Shown piece after piece: positions 1 to 8,854 of a stretch of DNA of 64,000 bases. Position 1 is the first letter of the stretch, and each line of letters opens with the position of its first letter. Position numbers and translations under genes: made by a program. The stretch is from the NCBI RefSeq assembly GCF_014203855.1, contig NZ_JACHJV010000001.1:4030001-4094000 (forward strand), in the 5' to 3' direction. The notes beneath the pieces are model-generated. The model saw only the letters and a list, made by a program, of their open reading frames with translations, did not search any database and was not told the DNA's origin. This stretch comes from Kitasatospora kifunensis (GTDB lineage: Bacteria > Actinomycetota > Actinomycetes > Streptomycetales > Streptomycetaceae).

Positions 1-10
1 TTACTGGACT

Positions 11-2902
11 ATGAGCGAACACCGGCGCCGGTCGCCTCATTCGGGCGGCGACGACCAACCGCCCGGCGGACCGAACGGCCAACGCCCGTACGCCTACGGC
101 TCTGCGCCCGAGGGCGCGCCGTCCTACGACACCCCGGGACGCCCGACCGCGGCTCGGGCCGCAGGGCAGCGCGGTCCGCGGGGGCCGCAGGCCAGCCGGG
201 AGACCGCCCAGCAGCCGCGGATGACCCGCGCCGAGATGCGCAAGGCCTCCCAGAAGCGTGGCGGCCGCAATGGTGCTGACGGTCCGGGCGGCGGCGGTGG
301 CGGCCGCGACGGCCGGGGGGCGGGCGCGAAGCCGCCGGGCAAGAAGCGGTTCATCGACTACCCGCGCTGGGGCAAGAGCGGGGTGCGGCGCTGGCTGCCC
401 TCGTGGAAGCTGCTGCTGTCGCTCTTCCTGATCTTCTTCGGCGGCGGCGTCGCCGCGGTCGGCACCGCGTACGCGATGACCACGGTGCCGGACCCCAAGA
501 GCATGGTGAACAACCAGCCCAACGTCTACTACTGGGCCGACGGCAGCGAGATGACCAGCACCGGCAGCCTGACCCACCAGATCGTCCCGATCGGGGACAT
601 CAACAAGTCCGCGCAGGACGCGGTGATCGCGGCCGAGAACGAGAGCTTCCGCACGGACCCCGGCATCGACCCCAAGGGCATCGCCCGAGCGGTCTACAAC
701 ATGGCCTCCGGCCAGGCCACCCAGGGTGGCTCCACGATCACCCAGCAGTACGTGAAGAACGCCTACCTGAACCAGAGCCAGACCCTGAGCCGCAAGCTCA
801 AGGAGTTCTTCATCACGCTGAAGATCAACCAGAAGATGTCCAAGGACGACATCCTGGACGGCTACCTGAACACCAGCTGGTTCGGCCGCCAGTCCTACGG
901 CATCCAGGCCGCCGCCCACAACTACTACAACGTGGACGCCAAGGACCTGAACGTCTGCCAGAGCGCGATGCTGGCCGGTCTGCTGAAGGGCGCAGGCCTC
1001 TATGACCCCTCGCTCAGCGCGGCCAACCACGCGAACATGTTCGGTGCGCCGGGCTCCCCCCCGGGCAGCGGCCGCTGGGGGTACGTCCTGAGCAGGATGG
1101 TGGTCACCAAGGCCATCACCCAGGACCAGATGAACCAGTGCGAGAAGGCCGGCCTGCCCGAGCCGGTCAAGCCGCAGACCGCGACCAACATGACCGGTCA
1201 GATCGGCTACATCGTCGCCACCGTCAACAAGTACCTGGCGCAGAAGGACCCGACGATCACCGAGGCCGCGCTGGGCAAGGGCGGCTACAAGATCTACACC
1301 ACGCTGCAGAAGGACAAGGTCGACGAGCTGAGCGCGGCCGTCGCGCAGATGCAGCAGCAGAACCTCGACCCGGTCAAGCACCCCACCACCGACACCAACG
1401 TCCAGGTGGGCGCGGCCTCCGTGGTTCCCGGGGACGGCGCGCTGGTGGCCCTCTACGGCGGTCCGGGCCAGGACAAGGGCCAGTACAGCAACAACGCGGA
1501 CACCGTCGGTGTCCCGGTCGGCTCGACCTTCAAGCCCTACGTGCTGGCCACCGCGATGCAGGTCGGCCTGCAGACCCAGACGGGGCCGGACGGCAAGCCG
1601 CTGCGGATCAACGAGGACAGCCGCTACAACGCCGACGACCTGAGCACCATCCGCAAGCCGGACGGTTCGCTGGTGACCAACCCGGACGGCTCGGTCTTCA
1701 AGCAGAAGAACGATGAGAACGGACCACAGGGCTATGTGACCCTGCGCGACGCCATGATCAACTCGTTCAACGTGCCCTACGTGCAGCTCGGTATGGACGT
1801 CGGCGGCCCCAACGTGGCCAAGCTGGCCACGCAGATGGGCCTGAGTCCGTCGAGCATGCCGGTCCAGAACCAGAGCACCGCCGCCTTCGCGATCGGTACC
1901 TCGACCCCGAGCGCGATCCAGATGGCTTCCGGCTACTCGGTCTTCGCCGCCCGCGGGCAGCAGACCGACATGTACCCGGTGACCAAGGTGGAGCTCGACG
2001 ACAAGGCGTTGAGCGGCTTCACCAAGCCCACCCCGAAGCCGGTGCTCGACCAGGCGGTGGCCGACAACATCACCAGCGTGCTCCAGGACGTGGTCCAGCA
2101 GGGCACCGGTAAGAAGGCGCTGGCGGTCGGCCGCCCGGTGGCCGGCAAGACCGGTACCACCGACAAGGGCACCTCGGCCTGGTTCGACGGCTACACCCCG
2201 CAGCTGGCCACCGCGATCACCATGTTCCGTGAGGACCCCAACCACCCCGGGCTGCAGTCCCTGGTCGGCACTGGTGGCCGGACCGAGTTCGCCGGTGGTG
2301 ACCTGCCGACCGAGGTCTTCGCCAACTACATGAAGGCCGCGCTGGCCAACACCCCGGTGGCCGACTTCCCGGCCCCGGAGCAGGTCAACCAGGAGGTCGA
2401 CGCCTCGGGCGCGCCCAGCACCGCCTCGCCCTCGCCGTCCACCTCCCCGTCGACCTCGCCGAGCTCCACCCCGAGCTCCACGCCGAGTGCGCCGGCGAGC
2501 AGCCAGGCCCCGCCGCCGGCGGCACCCAGCACCCAGGCACCGCCCCAGCCGCCGACCGGTGGCGGGCCGGAGACCTGCCTGCCCGGTGTGGACTGCGGTG
2601 GCCAGCCCACCACGTCCAAGGCGCCGCCCGGTGGCGGCAACGGTGGTGGCAACGGCGGCGGTGCCGGTGGCGCCGCAGGCGGTGGCAATGGCGGCGGTGC
2701 CGGTGGCGGTACCGGCGGTGGCGGCTCGACGTGTATCCCGATTCCGGGCTTCAACGACTGCGGCGCCAGCACCCCGCCCTCGCCGAGCACCAAGCCTCCG
2801 CACTCCCCCGGCGGTGGCGCGGGCGGAGCTACCGGCGGCAGTTCGGCCCCGCCGTCCGGCAACACCCCGGGCGCCGGCGGCCAGGGGCAGCCGGCCAACT
2901 GA
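11..2902 (+). CDS. Bifunctional class A penicillin-binding protein (PBP1A-like)
   Basis: It polymerises lipid II and cross-links peptidoglycan at the outer face of the membrane. The 963-residue protein begins with about 130 hydrophilic Pro/Gly/Arg-rich cytoplasmic residues, then one membrane anchor (about 135-155, rich in Leu/Phe/Gly). A GT51 transglycosylase domain follows, with AAENESF around Glu209 and GGSTITQQ. The transpeptidase domain has STFK (Ser505), SFN (Ser585) and KTGT (Lys713). The last 150 or so residues are a Pro/Ser/Thr then Gly-rich tail with paired cysteines, probably reaching into the wall. The usual ED of the GT51 first motif reads EN here. Only ten bases lie upstream in the window, so an earlier start cannot be excluded. 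A membrane-bound glycosyltransferase follows. Confidence 0.95.
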   Translation: MSEHRRRSPHSGGDDQPPGGPNGQRPYAYGSAPEGAPSYDTPGRPTAARAAGQRGPRGPQASRETAQQPRMTRAEMRKASQKRGGRNGADGPGGGGGGRDGRGAGAKPPGKKRFIDYPRWGKSGVRRWLPSWKLLLSLFLIFFGGGVAAVGTAYAMTTVPDPKSMVNNQPNVYYWADGSEMTSTGSLTHQIVPIGDINKSAQDAVIAAENESFRTDPGIDPKGIARAVYNMASGQATQGGSTITQQYVKNAYLNQSQTLSRKLKEFFITLKINQKMSKDDILDGYLNTSWFGRQSYGIQAAAHNYYNVDAKDLNVCQSAMLAGLLKGAGLYDPSLSAANHANMFGAPGSPPGSGRWGYVLSRMVVTKAITQDQMNQCEKAGLPEPVKPQTATNMTGQIGYIVATVNKYLAQKDPTITEAALGKGGYKIYTTLQKDKVDELSAAVAQMQQQNLDPVKHPTTDTNVQVGAASVVPGDGALVALYGGPGQDKGQYSNNADTVGVPVGSTFKPYVLATAMQVGLQTQTGPDGKPLRINEDSRYNADDLSTIRKPDGSLVTNPDGSVFKQKNDENGPQGYVTLRDAMINSFNVPYVQLGMDVGGPNVAKLATQMGLSPSSMPVQNQSTAAFAIGTSTPSAIQMASGYSVFAARGQQTDMYPVTKVELDDKALSGFTKPTPKPVLDQAVADNITSVLQDVVQQGTGKKALAVGRPVAGKTGTTDKGTSAWFDGYTPQLATAITMFREDPNHPGLQSLVGTGGRTEFAGGDLPTEVFANYMKAALANTPVADFPAPEQVNQEVDASGAPSTASPSPSTSPSTSPSSTPSSTPSAPASSQAPPPAAPSTQAPPQPPTGGGPETCLPGVDCGGQPTTSKAPPGGGNGGGNGGGAGGAAGGGNGGGAGGGTGGGGSTCIPIPGFNDCGASTPPSPSTKPPHSPGGGAGGATGGSSAPPSGNTPGAGGQGQPAN

Positions 2903-2917
2903 GTAGCCGAGACGAAC

Positions 2918-2949
2918 GAGGGCGGTCCCGCACCAGCGGGGCCGCCCTC
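2918..2949 (+). terminator. Hairpin terminator after the penicillin-binding protein gene
   Basis: A 14-bp stem (one G-T pair) closes an ACCA loop just after the stop codon. The arms are GAGGGCGGTCCCGC and GCGGGGCCGCCCTC. There is no T-run, which is common for Streptomyces terminators. Confidence 0.75.
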
Positions 2950-3017
2950 GGCCGTACCGGCGCGGATCCGCGGACCGGTCCTCGTCCCGACCACGCGCGT
3001 GCGGCAGTATGTCCGCC

Positions 3018-4574
3018 ATGACGTCCAGCACACGTGACGAGATCCCCGCCGCCGAGGCCGCGCAGGCGCAGGCCCAGGGGCCGCTGCCCAACACCGTGGT
3101 CGTGCCCGCGGACGAGGACCCGGTCGCGGCGGCCGGCAGCGAGCTGCTCGGTGGCCCGCCCGGACGGCGCGCCCTGCTCGGCGTCTCCTGGTGGGTCCCG
3201 GCGCGCTTCCTGGCGCTGGCCACCATCGTCACCTACGTCATCGGGCTGGCGCAGAAGCTGCCCTGCTACACCAGCGGCTGGTTCTTCGGCGCCACCGCGC
3301 AGTACACGCACGCCTGCTACAGCGACATCCCGCACCTGTACACCGCGCGCGGCTTCTCCACCGGGTTGCACCCCTACATCGACATGCTGCCCTCGCCCGC
3401 ACCGGACATGAAGTTCCTGGAGTACCCGGTGCTGACCGGCGGCTTCATGCAGATCGCCGGCTGGCTGACCCCCACCGGCGGCCTCATCGAGGACCGCGAG
3501 CGCTGGTTCTGGATGGTCAACGCCGCGATGCTGCTGATCTGCGCGGTGGTCACGGTGATCGCGCTCACCCGTACCCACCGCCGCCGCCCGTGGGACGCGC
3601 TGCTCTTCGCGCTGGCGCCCTGCCTGGCGCTGGACGCCACGATCAACTGGGACCTGCTGGCGATCGCGCTGACCGCGGTCGCGATGGCCTACTGGTCCTC
3701 CAACCGCACCATCTGGGCCGGCGTCTTCATCGGCCTGGCCACCGCCGCCAAGCTCTACCCCGTGCTGCTGCTCGGCCCGCTGCTGGTGCTCTGCTGGCGC
3801 ACCGGCCGCTGGCGGGCGTTCTGGCAGGCCACCGGTGGCGCGGTGGGTGCCTGGCTGCTGGTCAACGTCCCGATCATGATCGCCAACTGGGACGGCTGGG
3901 CCACCTTCTACACCTTCAGCCAGAGCCGCAAGGAGGACTTCGGGTCCTTCTGGATGATCCTCATGCAGGACCGCAACGAGTCGCTGGCCGGCCTCAACAA
4001 CTGGATCGCCGCGCTGTTGATCGCCTGCTTCCTGGGCATCGCCTGGCTGGCCCTGTCCGCCCCGCGGCGGCCGCGCTACGCCCAGCTGGTCTTCCTGATC
4101 GTGGCGGCCTTCGTGGTCACCAACAAGGTGTACTCCCCGCAGTACGTGCTCTGGCTGATCCCGCTGGCCGCGCTGGCCCGGCCGCGCTGGCGGGACTTCC
4201 TGATCTGGCAGGCCTGCGAGGTGCTGTACTTCCTCGGCATCTGGTCCTACCTGGCCTTCCTCGGCGACTCCAAGCAGCACGGGATCGGCCAGGACTGGTA
4301 CCACTTCGCCGTCATCCTGCACCTGGTCGGCACGCTCTACCTGTGCGCGATGGTGATCCGCGACATCCTGCGCCCCGACCGCGACCCGGTGCGCTGGGAC
4401 GGCAGCGACGACCCGTCGGGCGGGGTGCTCGACTTCGCCCCGGACGTCTTCGTGCTCGGCGCGGCCCGCCGGCTGCGCGAGCAGGAGTCCTACGCGGCCT
4501 TCGCCCCGGTGGACGGGGCCGACTGGTCGGGCTACGAGCCGGACGCCGACGAGCAGCAGGTGGCGGGGGCCTAG
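3018..4574 (+). CDS. GT87-family polytopic membrane glycosyltransferase
   Basis: Integral membrane protein of about 518 residues with around ten hydrophobic segments. It resembles the GT87/DUF2029 family of polyprenyl-phosphate-dependent mannosyltransferases (PimE type). An early luminal loop contains paired Cys/Tyr residues and an Asp-containing stretch, and the YSPQYVLWLIPL segment near residue 370 is typical of the family. The C-terminal tail of about 80 residues is hydrophilic and acidic. The start is taken at the second of two close ATGs, because a CAGTAT -10-like hexamer sits 7 nt before it; the ATG nine bases earlier is the alternative. It ends facing the alanine-racemase-like gene. 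The acceptor is unknown; a cell-wall glycan or glycolipid is inferred from the neighbours. Confidence 0.8.
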   Translation: MTSSTRDEIPAAEAAQAQAQGPLPNTVVVPADEDPVAAAGSELLGGPPGRRALLGVSWWVPARFLALATIVTYVIGLAQKLPCYTSGWFFGATAQYTHACYSDIPHLYTARGFSTGLHPYIDMLPSPAPDMKFLEYPVLTGGFMQIAGWLTPTGGLIEDRERWFWMVNAAMLLICAVVTVIALTRTHRRRPWDALLFALAPCLALDATINWDLLAIALTAVAMAYWSSNRTIWAGVFIGLATAAKLYPVLLLGPLLVLCWRTGRWRAFWQATGGAVGAWLLVNVPIMIANWDGWATFYTFSQSRKEDFGSFWMILMQDRNESLAGLNNWIAALLIACFLGIAWLALSAPRRPRYAQLVFLIVAAFVVTNKVYSPQYVLWLIPLAALARPRWRDFLIWQACEVLYFLGIWSYLAFLGDSKQHGIGQDWYHFAVILHLVGTLYLCAMVIRDILRPDRDPVRWDGSDDPSGGVLDFAPDVFVLGAARRLREQESYAAFAPVDGADWSGYEPDADEQQVAGA

Positions 4575-4595
4575 AGCTGGCCCGGCGGATCTTGC

Positions 4596-5669
4596 CTAAC
4601 GGTCCGTCACCCGGTCGAAGCGCGTGGTGGTGTGGCGGACGGTGACCGCCAGCTCGTCGCCGATGGCCGGCGGCTTGCCACCGCCGGGCAGGAAGACGAT
4701 GCTCACCTGCATGTGCGGCGGTTCGGCGTACCAGAGCTGCCGGCCGTTCCACTGGTAGGGCGACAGGGTGCGGTTCAGCGTGGCCAGCCCGGCCCGGGCG
4801 ATGGCCTTGGCACGGGGCAGCAGGCCCCGCACGTACCTGGGCGCCTCCAGGCCGACACCGTGCGCGGTACCGCCGGAGACCACCAGCAGGTGGCCGGCGG
4901 AGGGCGCCTTGTGCTGGCGGTAGCCGTAGCGCTCGCCGCGGGCCACCGCCGTCACGTCCAGCACGGTGGCGCCGGCCTGCAGCGCCTCGAGCTCGCCGAG
5001 CCAGAGCCGGGTGCCGATCCGGGAGTGGAAGGTGCTCGCCGGGTGGCGCACGTTCAGCCAGGCGATGCCACCCGAGCCCAGGTGGCTGAGGTAGATGTGT
5101 TCGGCGGGCAACTGGGCCGTCTCGATCGCCTGGACCCAGTCGGAGACCTCGGCCGCCGAGTCGGAGCCGTCCGGGCGATCCAGCGGCAGGTGCAGCGCGA
5201 AGCCCTCGATCACGCTCCCGCTGCCGCCCGCGGCCGCCTCGGCCAGGTGCGCGAGCTCGGCGGGCGCGACGCCGTGCCGGCGCATGCTGGTCATGCACTC
5301 CACCACCACCCGCGTCGGCTCCGGCGCCTGGGAGAGCGCGCGCAGTGCCTCCACGCTGGCCACGGTGCGCAGTACGCCCTCGCCCGGCAGCTCGGCGGCC
5401 TCCTCGCCGACCCGATACGGCGTCAGGACCAGCACCTCGCCCGGGAATCCGTGCGGCTGTTCGCGCTCACGCAGCACCTCGGCGGCCTCGGCGGCGGTGC
5501 CGACCGCCAGGCAGCCGGTGCCCAGCAGCGCCGCCTCCTGGGCCAGGCGGCGGTTGCCGAAGCCGTAGCCGTAGCCCTTGGCGACCGGGACCAGCCCCGG
5601 GAACTCGGCCAGCAGCGCGCGCTGATGCGCCCGCCAGCGGTCGGTGTCCACGTACAGCGAAAGGGTCAT
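4596..5669 (-). CDS. Alanine-racemase-fold (PLP fold type III) protein
   Basis: The 357-residue protein begins like alanine racemases, and the lysine in VPVAKGYGYG fits the position of the PLP-binding lysine. RIGTRLWLGE fits the phosphate/pyridine-ring region, and a C-terminal beta domain follows. The C-terminal half does not carry the usual Alr signatures around the catalytic tyrosine, so it may not be the housekeeping Alr. The ATG is chosen because GGGGAG lies 7 nt upstream and translation opens with MTLSLYVDTDRWRAHQ; the open frame further upstream has no family similarity. It lies 122 bp downstream of the FemX gene on the same strand, so a role in cell-wall amino acids is likely. I remember a similar gene order in S. 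coelicolor. Confidence 0.75.
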   Translation of the reverse strand: MTLSLYVDTDRWRAHQRALLAEFPGLVPVAKGYGYGFGNRRLAQEAALLGTGCLAVGTAAEAAEVLREREQPHGFPGEVLVLTPYRVGEEAAELPGEGVLRTVASVEALRALSQAPEPTRVVVECMTSMRRHGVAPAELAHLAEAAAGGSGSVIEGFALHLPLDRPDGSDSAAEVSDWVQAIETAQLPAEHIYLSHLGSGGIAWLNVRHPASTFHSRIGTRLWLGELEALQAGATVLDVTAVARGERYGYRQHKAPSAGHLLVVSGGTAHGVGLEAPRYVRGLLPRAKAIARAGLATLNRTLSPYQWNGRQLWYAEPPHMQVSIVFLPGGGKPPAIGDELAVTVRHTTTRFDRVTDR

Positions 5670-5696
5670 CGAGCTCTCCCCGGGGTGGTGCGGGCG

Positions 5697-5731
5697 GTGC
5701 GAGGTGCGAGGTGCGAGGTGCGAGGTGCGAG
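5697..5731. repeat. Five perfect tandem copies of GTGCGAG
   Basis: A 7-bp unit is repeated five times in the short gap between the FemX gene and the alanine-racemase-like gene, just upstream of the latter's ribosome binding site. Copy number may vary between strains by replication slippage. Confidence 0.9.
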
Positions 5732-5791
5732 GGATTCCAGCGGTGCGGTAGGTGCCGATGGCGTGCCGGGTGGTGGTGGCGCGCCGGGTTG

Positions 5792-6910
5792 TCAGCGGCG
5801 CGACATGTAGAGGTCGAGCGCCTTGTGCAGCAGCTTGTTCAACGGGAAGTCCCACTCGCCCAGGTACTCGGCCGCCTGCCCGCCGGTGCCCAGCTTGAAC
5901 TGGATCAGCCCGAAGAGCGGGTCGTCCTCCTCCAGCGTGTCGCTGATGCCGCGCAGGTCGTACACGCCGGCGCCCAGTGCGTAGGCGTCGCGCATCATCC
6001 GCCACTGGATCGCGTTCGACGGCTTGACCTCGCGCTTGTGGTTGGCCGAGGCGCCGTAGGAGTACCAGACGTGTTCACCGACGGTGAGCATGGTGGTGGC
6101 GGCCAGCGGCTCGCCGTCCAGATAGGCGAGGTAGAGCCGCATCCGGTTCGGGTCCTCGGCGGTCAGCACCGTCCACATCCGCTGGAAGTAGGCGAGCGGA
6201 CGCGGGGTGAAGTGGTCGCGCTCGGCGGTGACGACGTACAGCCGGTGGAAGACCGCCAGGTCCTCGTAGCCGCCCTGAACCACCTCGACGCCGCTCTTCT
6301 CGGCCTTCTTGATGTTGCGGCGCCACAGCTGGTTGAAACCGCGCTGGATGTCGTCCAGCGACCGGCCCGCCAGTGGTACCTGGAAGACGTAGCGCGGCTG
6401 CACGTCGCCGAAGCCGGCGCCGCCGTCCTCGCCCTGCAGCCAGCCGGCCCGGCGCAGCCGTTCGGCCAGCTCGAAGGCCCTGGGCTCGTGCCAGTCGGGC
6501 TCGATGTCGCGCAGCCGCTTGGCCTGCCCGCCGGCGATCGCCTCCTTGATCGTGGCCGTCTCCCAGCGCCGGATCACCACCGGCGGCCCCATCTTCACCG
6601 AGAAGGCGCCCTGCGCCTTCAGGTGGGCCAGCATCGGCCGCAGCCAGCTCTCCAGGTCCTGGTCGAACCAGTCGATCACCGGCCCCTCGGGCAGGTAGGC
6701 CAGGTAGCGCTTGAGCTTCGGCAGCTGCCGGTAGAGCACCAGGCCCACCCCGACCAGGGCGCCCGAGGAGTCCATCCAGCCGATCGACTCGCTGCGCCAC
6801 TCCGACTTCAGCTCGCCCCAGGACGGCACCTGCATATGGCTGGCCGACGGGCGGCCACGCAGGAAGGCGAGGTGCTCCTCACGGGTGATCGTCCTCAGAC
6901 GCAGGCTCAT
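5792..6910 (-). CDS. femX: FemX-type lipid II amino acid ligase (FemABX family)
   Basis: FemABX enzymes use aminoacyl-tRNA to add the bridge amino acid to the peptidoglycan precursor. In Streptomyces FemX adds the first glycine to LL-diaminopimelate of lipid II, at the inner membrane face. The 372 residues fit the family length (two GNAT-like domains). Family-like features are SHMQVPSWGELK near the start, RRNIKKAEKSGVEV in the middle, the GEHVWYSYGAS segment and the terminal LYDLRGI-like region (YDLRGISDT). The start is supported by AAGGAG 10 nt before the ATG. It is co-directional with the alanine-racemase-like gene. The gene upstream ends at its own hairpin, so femX probably has its own promoter. 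Confidence 0.9.
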   Translation of the reverse strand: MSLRLRTITREEHLAFLRGRPSASHMQVPSWGELKSEWRSESIGWMDSSGALVGVGLVLYRQLPKLKRYLAYLPEGPVIDWFDQDLESWLRPMLAHLKAQGAFSVKMGPPVVIRRWETATIKEAIAGGQAKRLRDIEPDWHEPRAFELAERLRRAGWLQGEDGGAGFGDVQPRYVFQVPLAGRSLDDIQRGFNQLWRRNIKKAEKSGVEVVQGGYEDLAVFHRLYVVTAERDHFTPRPLAYFQRMWTVLTAEDPNRMRLYLAYLDGEPLAATTMLTVGEHVWYSYGASANHKREVKPSNAIQWRMMRDAYALGAGVYDLRGISDTLEEDDPLFGLIQFKLGTGGQAAEYLGEWDFPLNKLLHKALDLYMSRR

Positions 6911-7098
6911 GCTCGGAATGCTCCTTGGAGTGACGGCGATGCGGAGTGGGCTGGCGGCGGTGGATCGGCTTTCGTGACCCTCTGGTCTGTGACCCTATCG
7001 CCCGAATGGTCCGTTTCTGCTCCGTTTCGGGCGGGTCGCGCGCGGCTTGCTGACGGAACCATAGGCCCAACCGGGTGACCGAGCGTGGAACACCGCGA

Positions 7099-7125
7099 AC
7101 GGCGCCCTCCATCGGAGAGCGCCGT
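7099..7125 (-). terminator. Terminator hairpin after the small membrane protein gene
   Basis: Read on the minus strand, a 12-bp stem (ACGGCGCTCTCC with GGAGGGCGCCGT, one G-T pair) closes a GAT loop. It lies 60 bp after the stop codon and separates this gene from femX. Confidence 0.65.
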
Positions 7126-7185
7126 CTCGTGCGCGGTGCGTGCCGGTTGTCGGCCGGCCGCGCGAGGCCTTTCCGGGGTGGGCCG

Positions 7186-7491
7186 CTACATGCCGCCGAA
7201 GAGGCCGCCGTGGGCCAGGGCGATGCCGAATCCGAAGGCGGAGGCGACCAGTGCGATCACCAGCACGAAACGCTCCGCCGTGGTGACGGAGATGAACTGG
7301 CCCCACAGGCCGGTGACGATCCCGCCCAGCCCGGTCCAGGAGGTCAGCATGTTCAGGCCGTGCCACCACGAGGTGATGAAGGCCACCAGGCCGAAGATCA
7401 CGGTCAGCCCCACCAGGGTGTTCTCCCGGGGATGCGCGTGGCCGTCGGTGTTGAGGGTGAACGCGGGGAATCGGCGGATGGTCTGTGCCAT
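7186..7491 (-). CDS. Small three-TM membrane protein of unknown function
   Basis: A 101-residue protein with three hydrophobic helices at about 27-45, 52-70 and 76-94. It has a Trp/His turn (SWWHGLNM) and a Gly-rich C-terminus ending GGLFGGM. I do not recognise a named family, but a gene of this kind sits between femX and rpsF in other streptomycetes as I recall. The start is fixed by a strong AGGAGGT 9 nt before the ATG. It is divergent from rpsF and ends at a hairpin. Confidence 0.75.
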   Translation of the reverse strand: MAQTIRRFPAFTLNTDGHAHPRENTLVGLTVIFGLVAFITSWWHGLNMLTSWTGLGGIVTGLWGQFISVTTAERFVLVIALVASAFGFGIALAHGGLFGGM

Positions 7492-7585
7492 GGAACCCAC
7501 CTCCTGCGGAGAGCGAGCGCTGCGTGTGTGAACCCGTTCTGCCCAGATTGCGCCGCTTGAGACCTGAGGGCAATCCATGACTGTT

Positions 7586-7614
7586 TTGTTCGGCCGGATG
7601 GGTGCGGGTAGGCT
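7586..7614 (+). promoter_or_regulatory. Candidate vegetative promoter of the rpsF operon
   Basis: TTGTTC and TAGGCT are separated by 17 bp. Transcription would start near 7620 and give a leader of about 210 nt before rpsF. Confidence 0.5.
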
Positions 7615-7828
7615 GAGCGATCTGCACTGGTGTATGTGTGCCCTCCCATGCCCGTCAGCGGGTCTTCGGCCCCTGTCGGCCTGGTCGGGCACCACTGTCC
7701 GACCCGGTGGCTACGGTGGTCTCGAACCACGGTGGTCCGCGGTCGGCGGCACTCCAGTGCCGACGCCGTACAACCCTCCTGCCACGGAGAGACCGTGGCC
7801 GCTGAGTCCAAAGGAGGTGGGTTTACCC
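7615..7828 (+). promoter_or_regulatory. Structured leader of the rpsF operon
   Basis: The gene-free leader has at least three hairpins. These are GTGGT/ACCAC around 7716-7730, GGCACT/AGTGCC around 7748-7761, and a perfect 7-bp GCCACGG/CCGTGGC stem with an AGAGA loop (7781-7799), about 12 nt before the AAGGAGG ribosome binding site. In several phyla the S6:S18 complex binds an rpsF leader to repress its own operon. Whether this leader contains that motif is not decided here. Confidence 0.35.
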
Positions 7829-8119
7829 ATGCGTCACTACGAGGTGATGGTCATCCTCGACCCCTCGGTCGAGGAGCGCGCTGTCTCCCCCCTGATCGAG
7901 AACTTCCTCAACGTCGTCCGCACCAGCGGTGGCACGGTTGAGAAGGTCGACACCTGGGGTCGTCGCCGCCTGGCGTACGAGATCAAGAAGCAGCCCGAGG
8001 GCATTTACTCGGTCATCGACCTCAAGGCCACGCCTGAGGTCGTCAAGGAGCTCGACCGCCAGATGTCCCTGAGCGAGTCGGTTCTGCGGACCAAGGTCCT
8101 GCGCCCGGACACTCACTGA
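7829..8119 (+). CDS. rpsF: 30S ribosomal protein S6
   Basis: S6 of 96 residues binds S18 and the central domain of 16S rRNA. MRHYEVMVILDP at the start, WGRRRLAYEIKK in the middle and the short acidic C-terminus are diagnostic. The ATG is preceded by an extended AAGGAGGTGG ribosome binding site. It is the first gene of rpsF-ssb-rpsR-rplI, so S6 and its partner S18 are co-transcribed. The gap to ssb carries a parS site. Confidence 0.98.
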   Translation: MRHYEVMVILDPSVEERAVSPLIENFLNVVRTSGGTVEKVDTWGRRRLAYEIKKQPEGIYSVIDLKATPEVVKELDRQMSLSESVLRTKVLRPDTH

Positions 8120-8164
8120 GCCACCGTCGGGACCGCTACCAGGTCCCGGACGGCTCATGTCCGA

Positions 8165-8180
8165 TGTTTCACGTGAAACA
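8165..8180. promoter_or_regulatory. parS centromere-like site (ParB binding)
   Basis: TGTTTCACGTGAAACA is a perfect match to the bacterial parS consensus. With the flanks it extends to a perfect 20-bp palindrome (GA...TC). Streptomyces chromosomes carry many such sites clustered around oriC, where ParB loads and ParA acts in sporulation-time segregation. Here it lies inside an operon, between rpsF and ssb. Confidence 0.95.
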
Positions 8181-8220
8181 TCGCTGAACGGAACTCTTCC
8201 TCCCGAGAGGTCAGCACGCC

Positions 8221-8832
8221 ATGGCAGGCGAGACCGTCATCACCCTCGTCGGCAATCTCGTCGACGATCCCGAGCTGCGTTTCACCCCCTCGGGTGCGGC
8301 GGTCGCGAAGTTCCGCATCGCGTCCACTCCCCGCACCTTTGACCGCCAGACAAACGAGTGGAAGGACGGCGAGAGCCTCTTCCTCACGTGCAACGTCTGG
8401 CGTCAGCCGGCGGAGAACGTGGCCGAGTCGCTGCAGCGCGGCATGCGCGTCATCGTGCAGGGCCGACTGCGCCAGCGGTCTTACGAGACCAAGGAAGGCG
8501 AGAAGCGGACGGTCTTCGAGGTCGAGGTCGACGAGGTCGGCCCGAGCCTGCGCTCGGCGACCGCCAAGGTGACCCGGGCCAACCGGTCCGGTGCGCCCGG
8601 CGGTGGTGGCGGCGGCTTCGGCGGCGGCCAGCAGGGCGGCGGCCAGGGCAACTGGGGCGGCGGTGGCGGCCAGCAGGGCGGCGGCAGTTGGGGCGGCAAC
8701 GCCTCCGGCGGCGGCCAGTCCGGTCCCTCCGACGACCCGTGGGCGTCCAGCCCGCCCGCTGGTGGAAACCAGGGTGGCGGCGGCTGGGGTGCCCCGTCCG
8801 GTGGCGGCTTCTCGGAAGAGCCCCCGTTCTAA
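8221..8832 (+). CDS. ssb: Single-stranded DNA-binding protein
   Basis: An SSB of 203 residues. The OB-fold spans about residues 1-112 (GETVITLVGNLVDDPELRFT at the start, FLTCNVWRQPAENVAESL, then GRLRQRSYETKEG). A Gly/Gln-rich linker follows, and the acidic tip SEEPPF recruits replication and repair partners. It acts as a tetramer at forks. The rpsF-ssb-rpsR order is the usual one. The operon context suggests growth-coupled expression; the parS 40 bp upstream could be ParB-coated. Confidence 0.98.
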   Translation: MAGETVITLVGNLVDDPELRFTPSGAAVAKFRIASTPRTFDRQTNEWKDGESLFLTCNVWRQPAENVAESLQRGMRVIVQGRLRQRSYETKEGEKRTVFEVEVDEVGPSLRSATAKVTRANRSGAPGGGGGGFGGGQQGGGQGNWGGGGGQQGGGSWGGNASGGGQSGPSDDPWASSPPAGGNQGGGGWGAPSGGGFSEEPPF

Positions 8833-8854
8833 GAGCTGACAGATTTCGTGCGAC

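Noticed and set aside
5345..7078. 577-codon plus-strand frame over the alanine-racemase-like and femX genes
   Set aside because: It lies opposite two recognised genes, and its product is His/Gln/Ala-rich without domains.
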